Of a DNA stretch of 64,000 nt, positions 1 through 12,200 are shown piece after piece. The stretch comes from Coffea arabica (taxonomy: Eukaryota; Streptophyta; Magnoliopsida; Gentianales; Rubiaceae). Below the pieces are notes generated by a model that did no database searches, was not told the origin of the DNA, and saw only the letters and a program-made list of their open reading frames with translations. The stretch covers positions 42,432,287 to 42,496,286 of the forward strand of contig NC_092326.1 of NCBI RefSeq assembly GCF_036785885.1. The letters run 5' to 3'. Numbering within the stretch: position 1 is the stretch's first letter; each line of letters begins with the position of its first letter. The position numbers and the translations under genes are program-made.

Positions 1-400
1 ATTTGATGGATTCAAATATTTGGTGTTCAACCTTTGTTCAAATAAGTAATATTCAAATTTGATTCGTTTATTTATATAAATATTCAAGTTTGAGTTTGAG
101 TTTAACGAGTTTGAGTTTTGAGATGATTTAATTATATTTTAAATAAATAATACATTATTTAGAATAAATTTAGTTGTATTTTTTGGCTTAAAAAATTAAA
201 TAATACTAATTTATGTATAGTTACCTGTATTAGTAAAATATGATATACATGTAATAAGATTAGACGTATTTATATTTGTATTTATTTTTATAATTGTATA
301 AATATTCACAAACTATTCGAATAATACACGAACAAATTCGTGTTCGATTCGATTATTGAATGAATCTAATATATTGTGTTGACGCTCAATTCGTGCATTT
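1..400. repeat. TTCGAG/TTTGAG-rich dispersed repeat, partial at window edge
   Basis: The first 400 bases carry repeated short words of the tttgagttt, attcgaa and cgaacaaattcg type, including near-palindromic attcgtgttcgattcgattatt. The style resembles the better-defined element at 60354-60790, so this is probably the remains of a related TIR element cut by the window edge. Neither end can be defined. No coding sequence is visible. Confidence 0.35.
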
Positions 401-2783
401 TTGGAATTCACAAACATGTTCGGAGATGATTCAATTCAGTAGATGAGGCCCTTATTTGGCTTTTACGATTCCTACCTAGGGGTATGTGCCTTAAGCAATT
501 ACAGTGTGTCATTCTGGTCTGACGGCGCCGTTTTGTTTCCATAGCGATTCAGCAAGGTTACGAGAGTGCCATGGTACTAACCTAAATTGCTAACATGAAT
601 TTTAGGCAAATGGCAAGAAATGAATTCGAGGAGCATCACACACACCAGTTTACCTGTAAAAATCCCACACTGTGATTTTTAAAGTTACATACATATACAA
701 CTATAACTTAAAATTTTGTAAAAATATTTGTCACTTTGTCAATAGTTTATTTGTATCACTTGAGGGAAGTCATTGTAAATAAAAGATTTTGAATTCGAAA
801 TTTTTCACTTAAAAAAAAAAAATAACGAAAAAACAAACTTGTATCACTTGAAATATTAGAACTTTGTGAAAATATTGGCAAATCAAAGGCAAAAATACTT
901 AATATATAGGAATAAAAGATTAAAATACAAAGGGAATTGGAAAATCAATGACAAAAATATTTGTAACTGCCTTTCCAGGTCCCCACCTTTCTCTTGTCGC
1001 TGATGAAAATTACTACCTGTAGAATTTTGCGTGCCGCAAAATTGGGATATCAAAATGAGAAAACTAGCAGTTGGGATTATTCGGTCTGTCAATTACATCT
1101 TCGACAAATGGAATGAAGTTTGCGCAAATAATTCACCTGTTATGGGATTAAATTACATCTTCTCGTACTTTTTTCCCCCCCTTCTTCTCGTATTGTGGGT
1201 AATTAATACTGTAACTTAATTATGAGATGATAATTCCAGATTGGTGGTGTAATTAAGTTGGCCGTTATGGTTGGTGTAGATATTTTTGGTGCGTCATTAA
1301 AACACAAGCTTCGCGAAGATCGAATTGTAAGTGCACCTTAATTCCTTGAGGTCGAAGAGCAACTCCCGGAATTTAATGTGGCCCCTCGTCCTCGATTCCG
1401 TGGTTCAAATTAAGCTCAGATTGAATTATTTGCAAAAATTAGGTAAGCTGATGTTGCTAGTAGTTTTAATTTTAACTGTTCAAGTAAGTAATAAAAGCAT
1501 AGATTTTGTCGGAGTTATAACTGTTACGTTGTTTGGATAGAAGATTATTTAAAATAATTTTTCTAAAAAATACTGTATCATTTTTTTGATGTGATATATA
1601 TGAAATAAAAAAATATTTAAAAAATGTGCTGACGATGTAAACAAATCAGTGTACGTAGAATAGAGTATAAATAATGTGCAATGGTATGATTTTTATCAAT
1701 TCTCTAAATTGGTAGTATCTGATTCTTCTTTTATATATATATGTATGTAATTTCTGTCATTATTATAGATTTTATAAGGATTTGACGTTTTTATAAAGAA
1801 AAGAAAACAGAAAAAAGTAGTAAAATCAAATAATTACTGTATAGAGAAAGACATTAAAATCCATATCAAGCTTAATTAGGAGAACCAAAAAAGGCAATCA
1901 AGAAAGTGATCTCATCTCGTGAGTAGCAGTCACCAAGCAAAGCAATATAATGTCAGCCTACTAGATTTTTTTTCTTTTTTAATAGGAAGATCAACAGTGA
2001 TTGCTCATTTATACCCTTAATAATGACTCGAAGCGACCTATTGATTTCAAGTAACTAGACTATATGCCTTCGCTATCAGCCTTGGTGACTTGTTCACCTG
2101 CTTATCCACGCAAATGTCACGGCCCAGCCGTACAATCCTCAAATTCTCTTGACCTCACATTGGCTTGATTGGAAAACGAAACGGCAAATTGACATGAAAG
2201 CAAGTTTGACAATAGCATTTGTTACCAGTACTAGAATGCTATCCAGAATCACATTATTAACTCTTATATCGTCGGAGATATTTCTCCACCAACGCCCCTA
2301 TGTCATGCGATTCGGGTCCTCAAAATTCTGCTTGTTTTAAAAGAGAGTATATTAAGCTAATTACCAGCAGAGTATATTAAGCTATTACACCAGCATAATT
2401 AGCGCGTCCTTTGTTCTATTGTGTGGTGGATTAAAAGCGATGGGATATTAAACTTGAAGATCTAGTTAGCCTAAAAGTTGTTAAAAGAGAGCTCCAAATT
2501 AAGAAGTATTTGACTGACGGATTATGCTATAAACACGTCACTCCTTTCGATTATTGTAAATGTAACCGTTGGTAAACAGTGTAATACTTTTCGAACAAGT
2601 TGTAATTCATCACAAACCATTTAGACAGATTTATAACAGTCATTACATCAAAATCATATGTCGTAATCTGAGCTGTACAATTTCAAAATTTGTACCGATG
2701 GTTGAATCCAGACCCTAGATTATTTGGGACGCTTGCCGGGGCAACCGTCCTCGCCCCTTGTCCATCGTCATAACACTTAAGGG
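401..2783. other. Intergenic, no gene recognised
   Basis: This is AT-rich DNA. The longest open frames are about 60-70 codons and have no recognisable domain or codon pattern. Around 1531-1640 a diverged copy of a dispersed repeat starts with gtttggata and is followed by AT-rich sequence; other copies lie near 11187 and 27432. The stretch from 2690 to 2783 is more GC-rich and runs straight into a poly(A) tract, which could be the 3' end of an old retroposon. Confidence 0.5.

Positions 2784-2818
<35 letters not shown>
2784..2818. repeat. Poly(A) tract, 35 bases
   Basis: An uninterrupted run of A follows a GC-richer segment containing ggttgaatcc, which loosely resembles a pol III B-box. It could be the tail of a degenerate SINE or other retroposon on the plus strand, but I found neither a clear A-box nor a target-site duplication. 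Confidence 0.6.
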
Positions 2819-2819
<1 letters not shown>

Positions 2820-3306
2820 ACCACCACCAGAGCATCTTGGACAATACATGAACAAATACTGTAACATCTTTTGTGATATGATATATATGAAACAAGAAAA
2901 AGGACCTATACAAACAGCACCATATATTCATTCAAATATGTATATTCTTTTACAAAATACAAGCAAGGATCTCAACAAATTTTACTGCATTCAAAGTTTC
3001 CTTCAAATTTTCGCACTTCATCAGCAACAATTTGTTAAGCTGTGTTACCGGGCCTTGGCTGTCTTCTCTACTGGGTCAGCTCTGGACATAAATTAGGACC
3101 ATAAGAATAGGAATTCTACAACTTCAGATAAGTAACAGAGCTTCTGCAGGCAGTTATTACTATCACGTTGAAGATTATTATTTTTTTTAAAAAAAAACAC
3201 CTATATATTAACTGATTTCATTTCCCTGTGAGTATGCTACAATCACCATTTCATTGAAATACAAGTGCGCCAATTCTCAGACTTCATATACTATAAAAGC
3301 TTCAGT

Positions 3307-6300
3307 TTACTTGGGGCCTGAAACAGATTTTGTTATACAATCTACAATACCTTCACAATCAGCCCGGGGTAGGCCATAACCTGCATCTTCTTCACACGCA
3401 TCATCTGTATACGAGTGAGGAGAGCGAAGGCCCCCATGAGTTTGGCAGGCCTTCATAGTCTTGCAATGCTCGGCTTCATCGTCTCTGATGTTCAGAAACA
3501 CATCATACATGTTCTCTGCAGATAGACATTGAAGTAACCAACAAATTATGCTAAATTTAGATTCCTTAATTGGTGTTCTTGAAAACAATTACTTGGAAAG
3601 ATGCTGACTCCACTGCATTAATCAAGTTACAAATCATGAAAAGTATGCACTAAAAGTCAGACAATTGATCACTTTAAATTTCTAGCAAATCATTCTTTGC
3701 AAGATTCCATGAAAGGGATGACAAAAAATAAAGTATTATACAGAGATTCTTATTCAGATTGCCTGAAAGCAAAAATAAGTTAACCAACAAGCCAATACGT
3801 ATATATATATATATATATATATATCAAGCATCATTTACCTATCTTTGGCCTTCGAGAAGTAGGCGGTCTTGCGGTTTGAAATTCATCTGACAAAATCAGA
3901 TAAGCATTTAAGATCAGTACAAAAAAAACAGAGCCTAATAGACAACATCAAAGAACTTACCAAACAAGTACAAGTTCCCCTCTGTGTAATACTTCACAGC
4001 AACATTTGATGCTGGTAGTTTCTTCAATTGCTCTACATGTCAAAACATTATGATAGCATTACTCACCTTCGCCAAACTTACCAAGAAACGAATAAAAGTT
4101 AAATTGTCGTAATATAACATGAAAGTTGTATTTATTAGAAAAGTTAAACATGCACCAAGTTCAATAGCTTGCATTTGACATTTGAAAAGTAAATCAGCTA
4201 TTAAAAATTGTAGTACTGAAAAGATAAACAAATTGATGTCCATAGCTTCACCTAGTATGGGAACAAATTGACCTCCAAATTTTTGACAAATCTACTCCTG
4301 TGCATTTAATCAGGAAATCTTCACTTAGTGTGATAGATCCTAGAGTTTAGGCAGATTTGATGTGTATTATCCAAATTCAATAAAAAACTGAATATATGAA
4401 TTAGAGAGACTTGTATGAAACTTATATGTCCCAAATGCCTAGCCAAGTTATCAAACCAAATCATGTTCAAAGATCAAATAAGCAACATAATTTCAAGCTA
4501 GTATTGTTATCTCGACAACTTAGTTTGCACAAGCAGTATAACACCGATCTTACGCTACCTCCTTGATCCTTGATAAATTTGTCATAGGTTTCAAACGCAT
4601 GACTTTCCACACACTCAGAAAAATGATCTGCAGCAACAAACAGACAAGATATGAAAATCAGCTCGATCAATTCTATCATGAGATTTCCTGGTTGAAACTT
4701 TATAATTGCCACTTTCCTACACATAGGATTTTGGTGCACTTTCAGGAAATCTACGTCAAAAGGACAGAAAATTTGTGGACAGAAATATGGAGCCACAAAA
4801 GTATAATGAAGTATGGAGGTTTGCTTGCATTGTTGAACAGGTCGCAAGGAAAGAATTACAGCAGTTACCACACATAAAAGCCAGCTACTTACACGCCATC
4901 CTTGGGCTCAGCATATACATAAAGACTGTCATAAAGTAGTAAAAGACTGCAATATGTTGAGCTAGAAACCGGTCAAACCACCAAGAATTTCCACCCAGTT
5001 CCTGTCGTAGAACCATCAGAGTTGTAAAATCAAAGCCAAAAACTACATAGATGAACTGAATAATCTGAACTGAAATGCACTGCAAGTAGGTCTTTGTCCT
5101 CATAAAAATCTCAGCAATATTATGTGTAGGACCTTCAATTTTCACCACCAAGCATTAAACTCCCAATTCTGAAACAACTCGAGACAGAAAAATTTATGCT
5201 GAAGACTTAACTTGTACGACTAGAAAACTAAAAACATCTTTTACTAAAATAAATTTATATAGGATAACAGCATGTAACTAACCACCCTATAAAACAATGC
5301 CTACCCCCAACTTACAGCGAAAACTGAGTTCTGCTTATTCATTTCCTTCTTTTTTTTTTAAAAATGAGCAAAACATGCACTTGACAGTCCATTCCTAAAA
5401 CCATCCCTTTTATGCCGGACTCTACTGGGATGTGTTTTGCATGTTCTTTTCCTCAACATTGAGCCTTTAAATCTATGACTAGTTACCAAAAAGGTAACAC
5501 GTTTGGAGTTTACAGCAAGGGGTTATGTTTTCAGGCACAATGACAATTTAACTAAGAGACGAATAAGGTAGATATTTATCCAGTTAGAGCAACAATATTA
5601 GCCTTTCTTACCATGATTTACTTTTTCTTGAAAATTTGGAATTTCCAAGCTAAAAGAATTGATGTGATAAGAACCAGTTTCAAGAGAAAATCTTCAATTA
5701 GAGAAATAGTTCCCAATTTTCGAAGGGCAATGCTTCAAATTGGTAAGAAAGGAAAGAAAGTAAGATTCTTTGTGTTAAGAACTAAAGACCTAATGAAGTT
5801 TATAGCAAGATCCTTACTTCCATTATGAGCAGATGGTGCATCTCATTCCAGCTCTCTGCAAAATGAACTTTCAGATAATCCGCCCTTCTCCACCAACCAA
5901 AACTCTCATACAAGTGCAGAACAGACATGAAAGCTGTCATGACACATAAAGTATCAGTCTTTACCAGAAGCAGTGACCATGGCATGCTATAACTTTCCCA
6001 CAACAAGATTGCATCTTTCTTTTCAGTAAGTTTAATATCTTAATGCAAACAGTTTCAATAGCAACTATTAGAAATGCAAAGTATTAAATTAATCAGTTTA
6101 GCCTACCACATATACCCTATCTACATATACGCATAAGTTAATAAGCGGTCCTTAGATTATAGTACTTGTGCTCTTTAAGGATTTTGGTTCAATTTTTTCA
6201 ATTGGATCATGCCCTTCAAACAAAATACATAGCCACATTCTTTTTCACAGCCTGCTTCACCAATACTGGAGACAAATGAACAGGCTCAAATATTCGCATA

Positions 6301-7816
6301 AACTTCAAGGTAACAATAATTTAGCCCAAAAAATTGGACCTCAAGCAAAAAGTGTGTTATAAGAGCGCTCCAGGTCCAGTGATTGCAAAAAGCAACTTCA
6401 AAGGCTTTAACTGAAAATTCAGCAACATAAAAATTTCTAAGCATTTACCAAAGTAGGGAACCCTTGCAATAGTTTCCAGAACAAAAAACCTCGCGTAATG
6501 TCGATCATGATACAAAGTGTCAAGTATCTTTATCACAGAGTCCTGCACAAGCACACAAAATTTTATGGTGCTGTTGGCATAATAAATAGCAGATGGAAAA
6601 GTAAAGTTAAAACAAACAGCCCCATATTTAGGGGGGCTCCGTCTTTCTGGCTTGATAAACCTAGATTCCTTTCTGCCTCACATGTATAAGAGTACACACT
6701 CTCTTAGACATACAACTAATGATTACCAAACTTCATAACAACAATCAACAATATCATTCATGGCGTCTAATTTTGAGTGGTAAAACTGTCACTTTCAGCA
6801 AAGATAGGGTAGGAGAGTTTCATTGCCAGACAAAGTTCTCATTTTTCTTCCTGAACATTGCAAACCACATACAGGAAACTCTAAAACAGCGTAAGAGAAT
6901 CTAAAAGTAAAGACTTTAACAGGTATGAGCAATAGAGATCTGCCCATTTATATAGGAGAAACGGATGCAATGTGTACCGTGAGAAAGATATTTATGGATT
7001 GCTCAATCTTTACAACCCATTTCTCCAAACCACTAGAGGATGAAGCATCAGGTGGCTCTCCGTTTGCTCCTCCTCCATTTTCAGGGTAACTTTTCGCTTG
7101 AAATGATTCTTCCACCACCACTTTCTGTTCATCCTCTTGCAACACAGTTGCTTGGACTCTAAACGAGTTCCTACATTGAAATTTTGAAGTTACGCAGAAT
7201 TAGCTGATAGAACAAGTACAATGATACTAAACCTAACCAATTAAGTAATCAGGGTATAATCTTTGCTCAAAAACAAATCTTTACACCCTTTAACTACAGA
7301 CTCAACTTTACTTTAACATACATAAAAGAAATCATATCCAAGTCCCAATTTAAAACATTGACAAAATTCAATCTAAAGAACAGAAAGCAGTAAACCAAAT
7401 CTTCTATTCCCATCAATCCCAATATCAACAAAAAAGTCTCTAATAAAATGAAGACACCTCATGATAATAGAAAACAAAAACTGAACTATGACGATGTCTT
7501 TGTTATTTTTCACCTCAATTCTAAACTTTTACAGACACCAAGTATAACCTTGAACTAAAACAGAAACCATTAAAAGGCTAACAAGAGAAATAGCATATGG
7601 TTTCGACAAAGACCAAAATCTCGAAATTCACAAAATTTACCTGGAGAGTGGACGTTGAGTAGCAGTATGCCTATGATGAGGTGAAGTAACAACATTTAAA
7701 CCAGAAGGGGTATGAGAATTTAACACAGTGGGCACATTTCTAAAACTCCTTATTTTCAAAGAAGTAGAAGATGATACAGAGATTCCAAACACCACAGAAG
7801 ACGTTGATGTCGCCAT
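3307..7816 (-). CDS. PTOX: Plastid terminal oxidase (PTOX / IMMUTANS / AOX4), nine exons
   Basis: Di-iron plastoquinol oxidase of the thylakoid. It passes electrons from plastoquinol to O2, supports carotenoid desaturation and acts in chlororespiration. Coding exons on the minus strand: 7641-7816, 6978-7170, 6449-6542, 5818-5933, 4893-5001, 4559-4627, 3961-4032, 3839-3886, 3307-3515. Together they give 1086 nt, 361 residues, and all junctions are GT-AG and in frame. The start is the first ATG at 7816, opening a Ser/Thr-rich chloroplast transit peptide. Iron ligands fit family positions: E146 (VLET), E185 and H188 (NEMHH), E237, and E306/H309 (DDEAEH). Exon 8 is exactly 16 codons, the short PTOX-specific exon reported as essential in the family. 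Nine exons and length match Arabidopsis IM. No break was seen. Introns hold only AT-rich sequence and an (AT)12 tract. Confidence 0.95.
3801..3824. repeat. (AT)12 microsatellite in PTOX intron 8
   Basis: A pure AT dinucleotide run lies between PTOX exons 8 and 9, close to the exon 8 donor. It is likely to vary in length between individuals. Confidence 0.9.
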
Positions 7817-8502
7817 ATTTGTTACCACTAAGATCCTCTCTCACCCTCTGTTTGTTTATATAGGTGGTGGAAGAAACAGGAAATTTGGAGTTGAATTTGA
7901 ACTTCCACAAATAAGAGAAAAAGGAGGATATGGTGGAATCGAGAGGGACGTTGATGGGAAAGAGCTTCTAGAATTGAGGTATTTCTTATATTTATGCTAT
8001 CCTTGTCCTCGTTAGGAATTATTGTAGATATTTTAGCGGGCGCTTTTGTTGTTTATCGCTGACTGAGGTGGCTGTTTTCATTGGGGACATTCTTTGGGGA
8101 TAATTTCACAAACCTTCCCTAAAATTTATGACAATTTTAAGTAGCACCTTTCTCATTTCAAATTTTACACTTTCCGTCATTTATAATTTTGATGACTACC
8201 ATACCCTCAGCATTATTTTATACTTAAATACAAAAATTCAAAAGAACTTAAAAAAAAAAAAGGTGAAAAGGCACTCACACTTTCAAGTTTTTTTTATTTC
8301 CTCTTCCATTCTTAACCTCCAGTTAATCCAATGTTTCAAAATCTTTTTGTCAAGTCTCTGTTCTCTTTCTCTTGATTTAGTGTCAATATCATTGCAATAA
8401 CATTTGTAGCATAGTAATTAGCCTCCAACACTATTACTTTTTTTTTTCTTAACTCTCGACTACTTTCTTTCAATAACACTAATGTAGAACTTCCAATTTC
8501 AA
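7817..8502. other. PTOX upstream region
   Basis: This is the presumed 5' leader and promoter of the minus-strand PTOX gene, up to the edge of the long-TIR element. Open frames in it are not convincing as genes. The stretch 8100-8500 is AT-rich with poly(T) runs. I could not assign a TATA box with confidence. Confidence 0.4.
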
Positions 8503-10385
8503 GGCTAATTACTCTAATTATTGCCGAAAAAAAAAAGTCGGAACAATGTTGTTCTAAAAATTTGGCTGTATAAAACTATGCCTAGGCAAGAGAATTCTTT
8601 TTTTTTTTTAAAGTTTGGCTGCCGGGCAAGTCTGAAAATTTGTTAAGAAAAGCTGCAAGCTGTCAGACAACCTGCAGCTTAATTTTTTTTTTCTTTCAAA
8701 AAAAAGTTTTCTTTTCAAGCTGCTGGGCAAGTTCTTTTTTCAAAAACTTTTTTTTTGTTAATTTTTTTCAAAAACTTAAGTAAGCCCGGCTGCCTGTAGC
8801 TTACTTTTTAAAAAAATTTAAAAACTTATGCTACCGGGCTTTGTGGTTAATTTTTTTTTTTAAGTTCAAATGTAAGAAAAAGGTCAAGATAAATTTGCTA
8901 AATCAATTATTTTTATTTTATGTTAAACCCCAAAAAAAGTTTTTAGATAAGAAAAAATCTCATTCAATTTACAAGAAGATGCATTTCCCAAATCTTTGAA
9001 AAATAATCGTTGAAATTATTATGTATAAGATTTGGTTTTATATTTTTTATAAAATATATAGAAATTTGATATTTACCTAAATAAAATACACAAATAAATT
9101 ATTATTTGGCAGTGAGTTGTTATAAAAATAAATGTAAAAATAAATATAATAGTGGGTAGTTAAGTATAAAAGTAATTTTTAATGTAAACTATAATTTTAT
9201 AAATATAAAATTTTTGTGCAATATAAAATGAAAAGGCAAACAATAGAAAAGAAGAAAATTTTGATAATGTGAAATGGTGAAATTTAAAAATAATGATACT
9301 CATTCAAATAATAGAAGTTTAAAATAATGCTAAATAGCATATTGAAATGTGAAAACTCAAAGATCTCATGTTAAGAGTTCATGCACAATAAATGCACGTG
9401 CAAATTATAGATTAGACACAAAATTTTATCAACAATTTATTTTATCCAAACATATATTGAAATCCTTGAGTTAGATCATTCAAGCTAATTAAGAGTCTTA
9501 CTGGTAGATCTTCATAGTACAAAATGGTAAACTCTATTACTTTTACTATCAGAAAATATGACAAATAAATAATTTGATAATTTACACAATAAAGATACAT
9601 CAAATAAGCTGATCCTCATACGACAAGATCAGCAAAAGTAAAACTTGCATTATTCCATCCGGGGGAAAAAAAGAAAAGGAAAGGAGCAAGTGAGCTCCAT
9701 TGACCGAAAAGAGATTCCCCTGCACTTTTTTGGGCTAATGGTGCAGGCGAACCCCAACTACGGCCAGCAAAAGTTTTTAATTAAAAAAAGGAATTTAAGC
9801 TGGCTATCGGCTTGCAAGTTTTTTTTTTTTTTTTTAAGTTAAGTTGCAAGCTGTCAGCCGACTAAACATTGTTAAGTACTTTTAAGTATTATTATACTTA
9901 TTTTTACTTTTATTCTTTTAACAACCCATTGCCAAATAATAATTTATTTGTATATTTTATTTAGATATATATCAAATTTCTATATATTTTATAAAAAATA
10001 TAAAACCAAATTTTATACATAATAATTTCAACGATTATTTTTCAAACATTTGAAAAATGTATCTTCTTGTAAATTGAATGAGATTTTTTTATCTAAAAAC
10101 TTTTTTTAGGGATAAAAATAATTAATTTAGCAAATTTATCTTGACTTTTTTCTTACGTTTGAACATAAAAAAAAAATTAACCACAAAGGCTACCGATAGC
10201 ATAAGTTTTTAATTTTTTTTTTAAAAGTAAGATACAGCTGCCGGGCTCAAATCTTAAAAAAAAAAAAAAATTTATCTTGTCTACTGGGCTGACTCAGCCC
10301 AGTAGGCATAGTTTTCTACTGCCAAATTGTCAGAACAACATTGTTCCGACCTTTTTTTTTTGGGCAATAATTAGAGCAATTAGCC
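8503..10385. mobile_element. Long-TIR Mutator-like (MULE) non-autonomous element
   Basis: The 1.88 kb element starts ggctaattactc and ends gagcaattagcc. Its two halves are long inverted repeats: roughly 8503-9170 is the reverse complement of roughly 9890-10385, with small indels and homopolymer-length differences. The arms share landmarks such as gtcggaacaatgttgttct and a stretch around caatttacaagaagat. The flanks are caatttcaa (8494-8502) and cagtttcaa (10386-10394), an 8/9 match and the 9-bp target duplication expected of Mutator. The central ~700 bp has no recognisable transposase or captured gene. Short words such as gcaagctgtcag recur inside. A transcript of this element would fold into a long hairpin. 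Confidence 0.8.
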
Positions 10386-10394
10386 CAGTTTCAA

Positions 10395-12200
10395 TTATCA
10401 AAATTAAAAAGCAAGATAGGCTTTCAAAGTTGAAATTTTGATACAAAAATGCACATGTATCTTAGAAAATTTAGTCTTTACTTTGTAATAAATATGATGA
10501 CTTTTATTTTATATGGTTGTGCATTTGTTTATTCAATTATAAAGGGTAACTAATTGCTTGAAAATGTTATTATGTTGAATATGCTAGATATTTTGGAGAA
10601 GTTTATTATAGTTCTTCTCTAAAGATAGAAGATTGTGCAGTGTTTCTTTCTCATGCCATTTTAGAAGGAATTTTTTTGTTTTTTTTGTTTTTTTTGGTTT
10701 GTTTACAAAGTTTAATAGATGGCATATTTGGCTTACAATGTCAAATTGGATTTTTATGCTGCTAGAAACAGGTAAAGAGAGGGTGTAACTACACAATATT
10801 TGAAATTGGAGTGGAACTTTCTGCAATTGTCATAAATCTTGGGAGAAGTTTGTGAAATTATCCAATTATTCTTTTTCATAATTGGGCTGAATCAATCGTA
10901 ATCAATCTTAGTGTGGGCTGGTAGGAAAATTTGGCGTGAATGAAAGATTTGCAATTTTGATGCGCTCGAAGTATTGCACACCAGGCAGTATACCACTCGA
11001 AATGGAAAAACGTATTCACTTTTTTTTTATTCCTATCTGAATCAAATTTAATTTAAAATGAAATTAATTAAAGTAAATTAATAAAATTAGGAGTCCATGA
11101 AGAAATTCAAATTATTATATATACCACATTAAAATAAATACCATATTATTACTCATCTGTAAAAAGGGAGGGAGATCAATCTTGTATGTTTGGATAAGAG
11201 ATTATTTAAAATAATATTATAATATTTTTTTATATATAATGCATGTGAAATTTAAAAAAAGTAATTAAAAAATATATTTATATAACATCGTAAGTCAAAT
11301 CACATTTAGAATAAAATCTATATCCAATGCTCAAAGGCAAATTCAGTCACAAAATTGCACTCGAGAGCGTAACGGGCTCGTTTCGCAGCTCCATCACTTC
11401 CAAGTCATTCGTAAATCAACCGACGACCTGCTTAAATGATTCCATCCTTCCAAGCTTAGTTCAAAGTACAACGTCAACGTCTGACGACACCATTAGCTTC
11501 TTGTAACCGGTAGTCTGTAAGGTCTCATCATCACGGCAGTTCTTCTAGACAAAAGTAAGACATATGTCCAACTAATCAACCCCGACATCTTTGCCACGCG
11601 TACCCGTACACCGCGAAAACCCAACGGCCCCGCAACTTCTTCCAACCGCTCCTTTCCTCCCACGTGGATCCCCCGCGCTTTTTTTTTTTTTTTTTAAATC
11701 TTTTTTAGCTTTGTCGAGATTCATCAATTGCTTTGCTAGGTTCACGGGCCCAGTGGGAAATAAATTGGGAGAGAAGACAACTTTGCTCGCGCAACCTGTG
11801 AGGGTTTTATCTACCCGCAAAATTACCATATTTGTGGTGTACATCTCGAAAAGGGGAGATAAGTCAAACTCATTATTGCAACAGTTCTTTTGGTTTGCAC
11901 CATTTTTTATAGAAGAAGATGATGAGTGATAAGGAATGGCAACATCAGTAGACAAAGGCAAATCAGAACACTGTTGAACAAGCCATATTAGTTTTCCTTA
12001 CTGAATCTTTCTTTACACCTTAACAAATGAAGACAGGTCGGCTGTCCCTATTTGTAAGCTTTTGGGCTCCAGCTGCAGACATTATTGTTTACTCTAGGCC
12101 TCCAAGGAAACCCTTTTAAAATTTCTTCCCGGAAGCAGATTCTTTTGATTGGAGCAGCAATAGAGAGAAATAAAGGGTGAAAGAAAGAGGATATCAAACC
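10395..12200. other. Intergenic and promoter region upstream of the DUF3537 gene
   Basis: AT-rich DNA with no recognised gene. About 11187-11325 is a small MITE-like copy opening tgtttggataagagatt and closing with a tatccaa word. The part from 11330 to 12200 is less AT-rich and presumably holds promoter and 5' leader of the downstream plus-strand gene. Open frames of 110-130 codons on both strands at 11572-11961 overlap each other and a poly(T) run, and I do not regard them as genes. Confidence 0.4.

Noticed and set aside
2640-2818. Possible tRNA-derived SINE
   Set aside because: Only a weak B-box-like ggttgaatcc and a poly(A) run; no A-box at the right distance and no target duplication.
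2758-3096. 112-codon plus-strand frame starting before the poly(A) tract
   Set aside because: Its first part is a poly-lysine run made by poly(A), and the rest has no domain or codon pattern.
11572-11961. Overlapping 110-130-codon frames on both strands
   Set aside because: They run through a poly(T)/poly(A) stretch, overlap each other and show no family resemblance.
12177-12200. Upstream in-frame extension of the DUF3537 protein
   Set aside because: The upstream codon is GTG, and the ATG at 12201 is in a good context and matches the usual family start.
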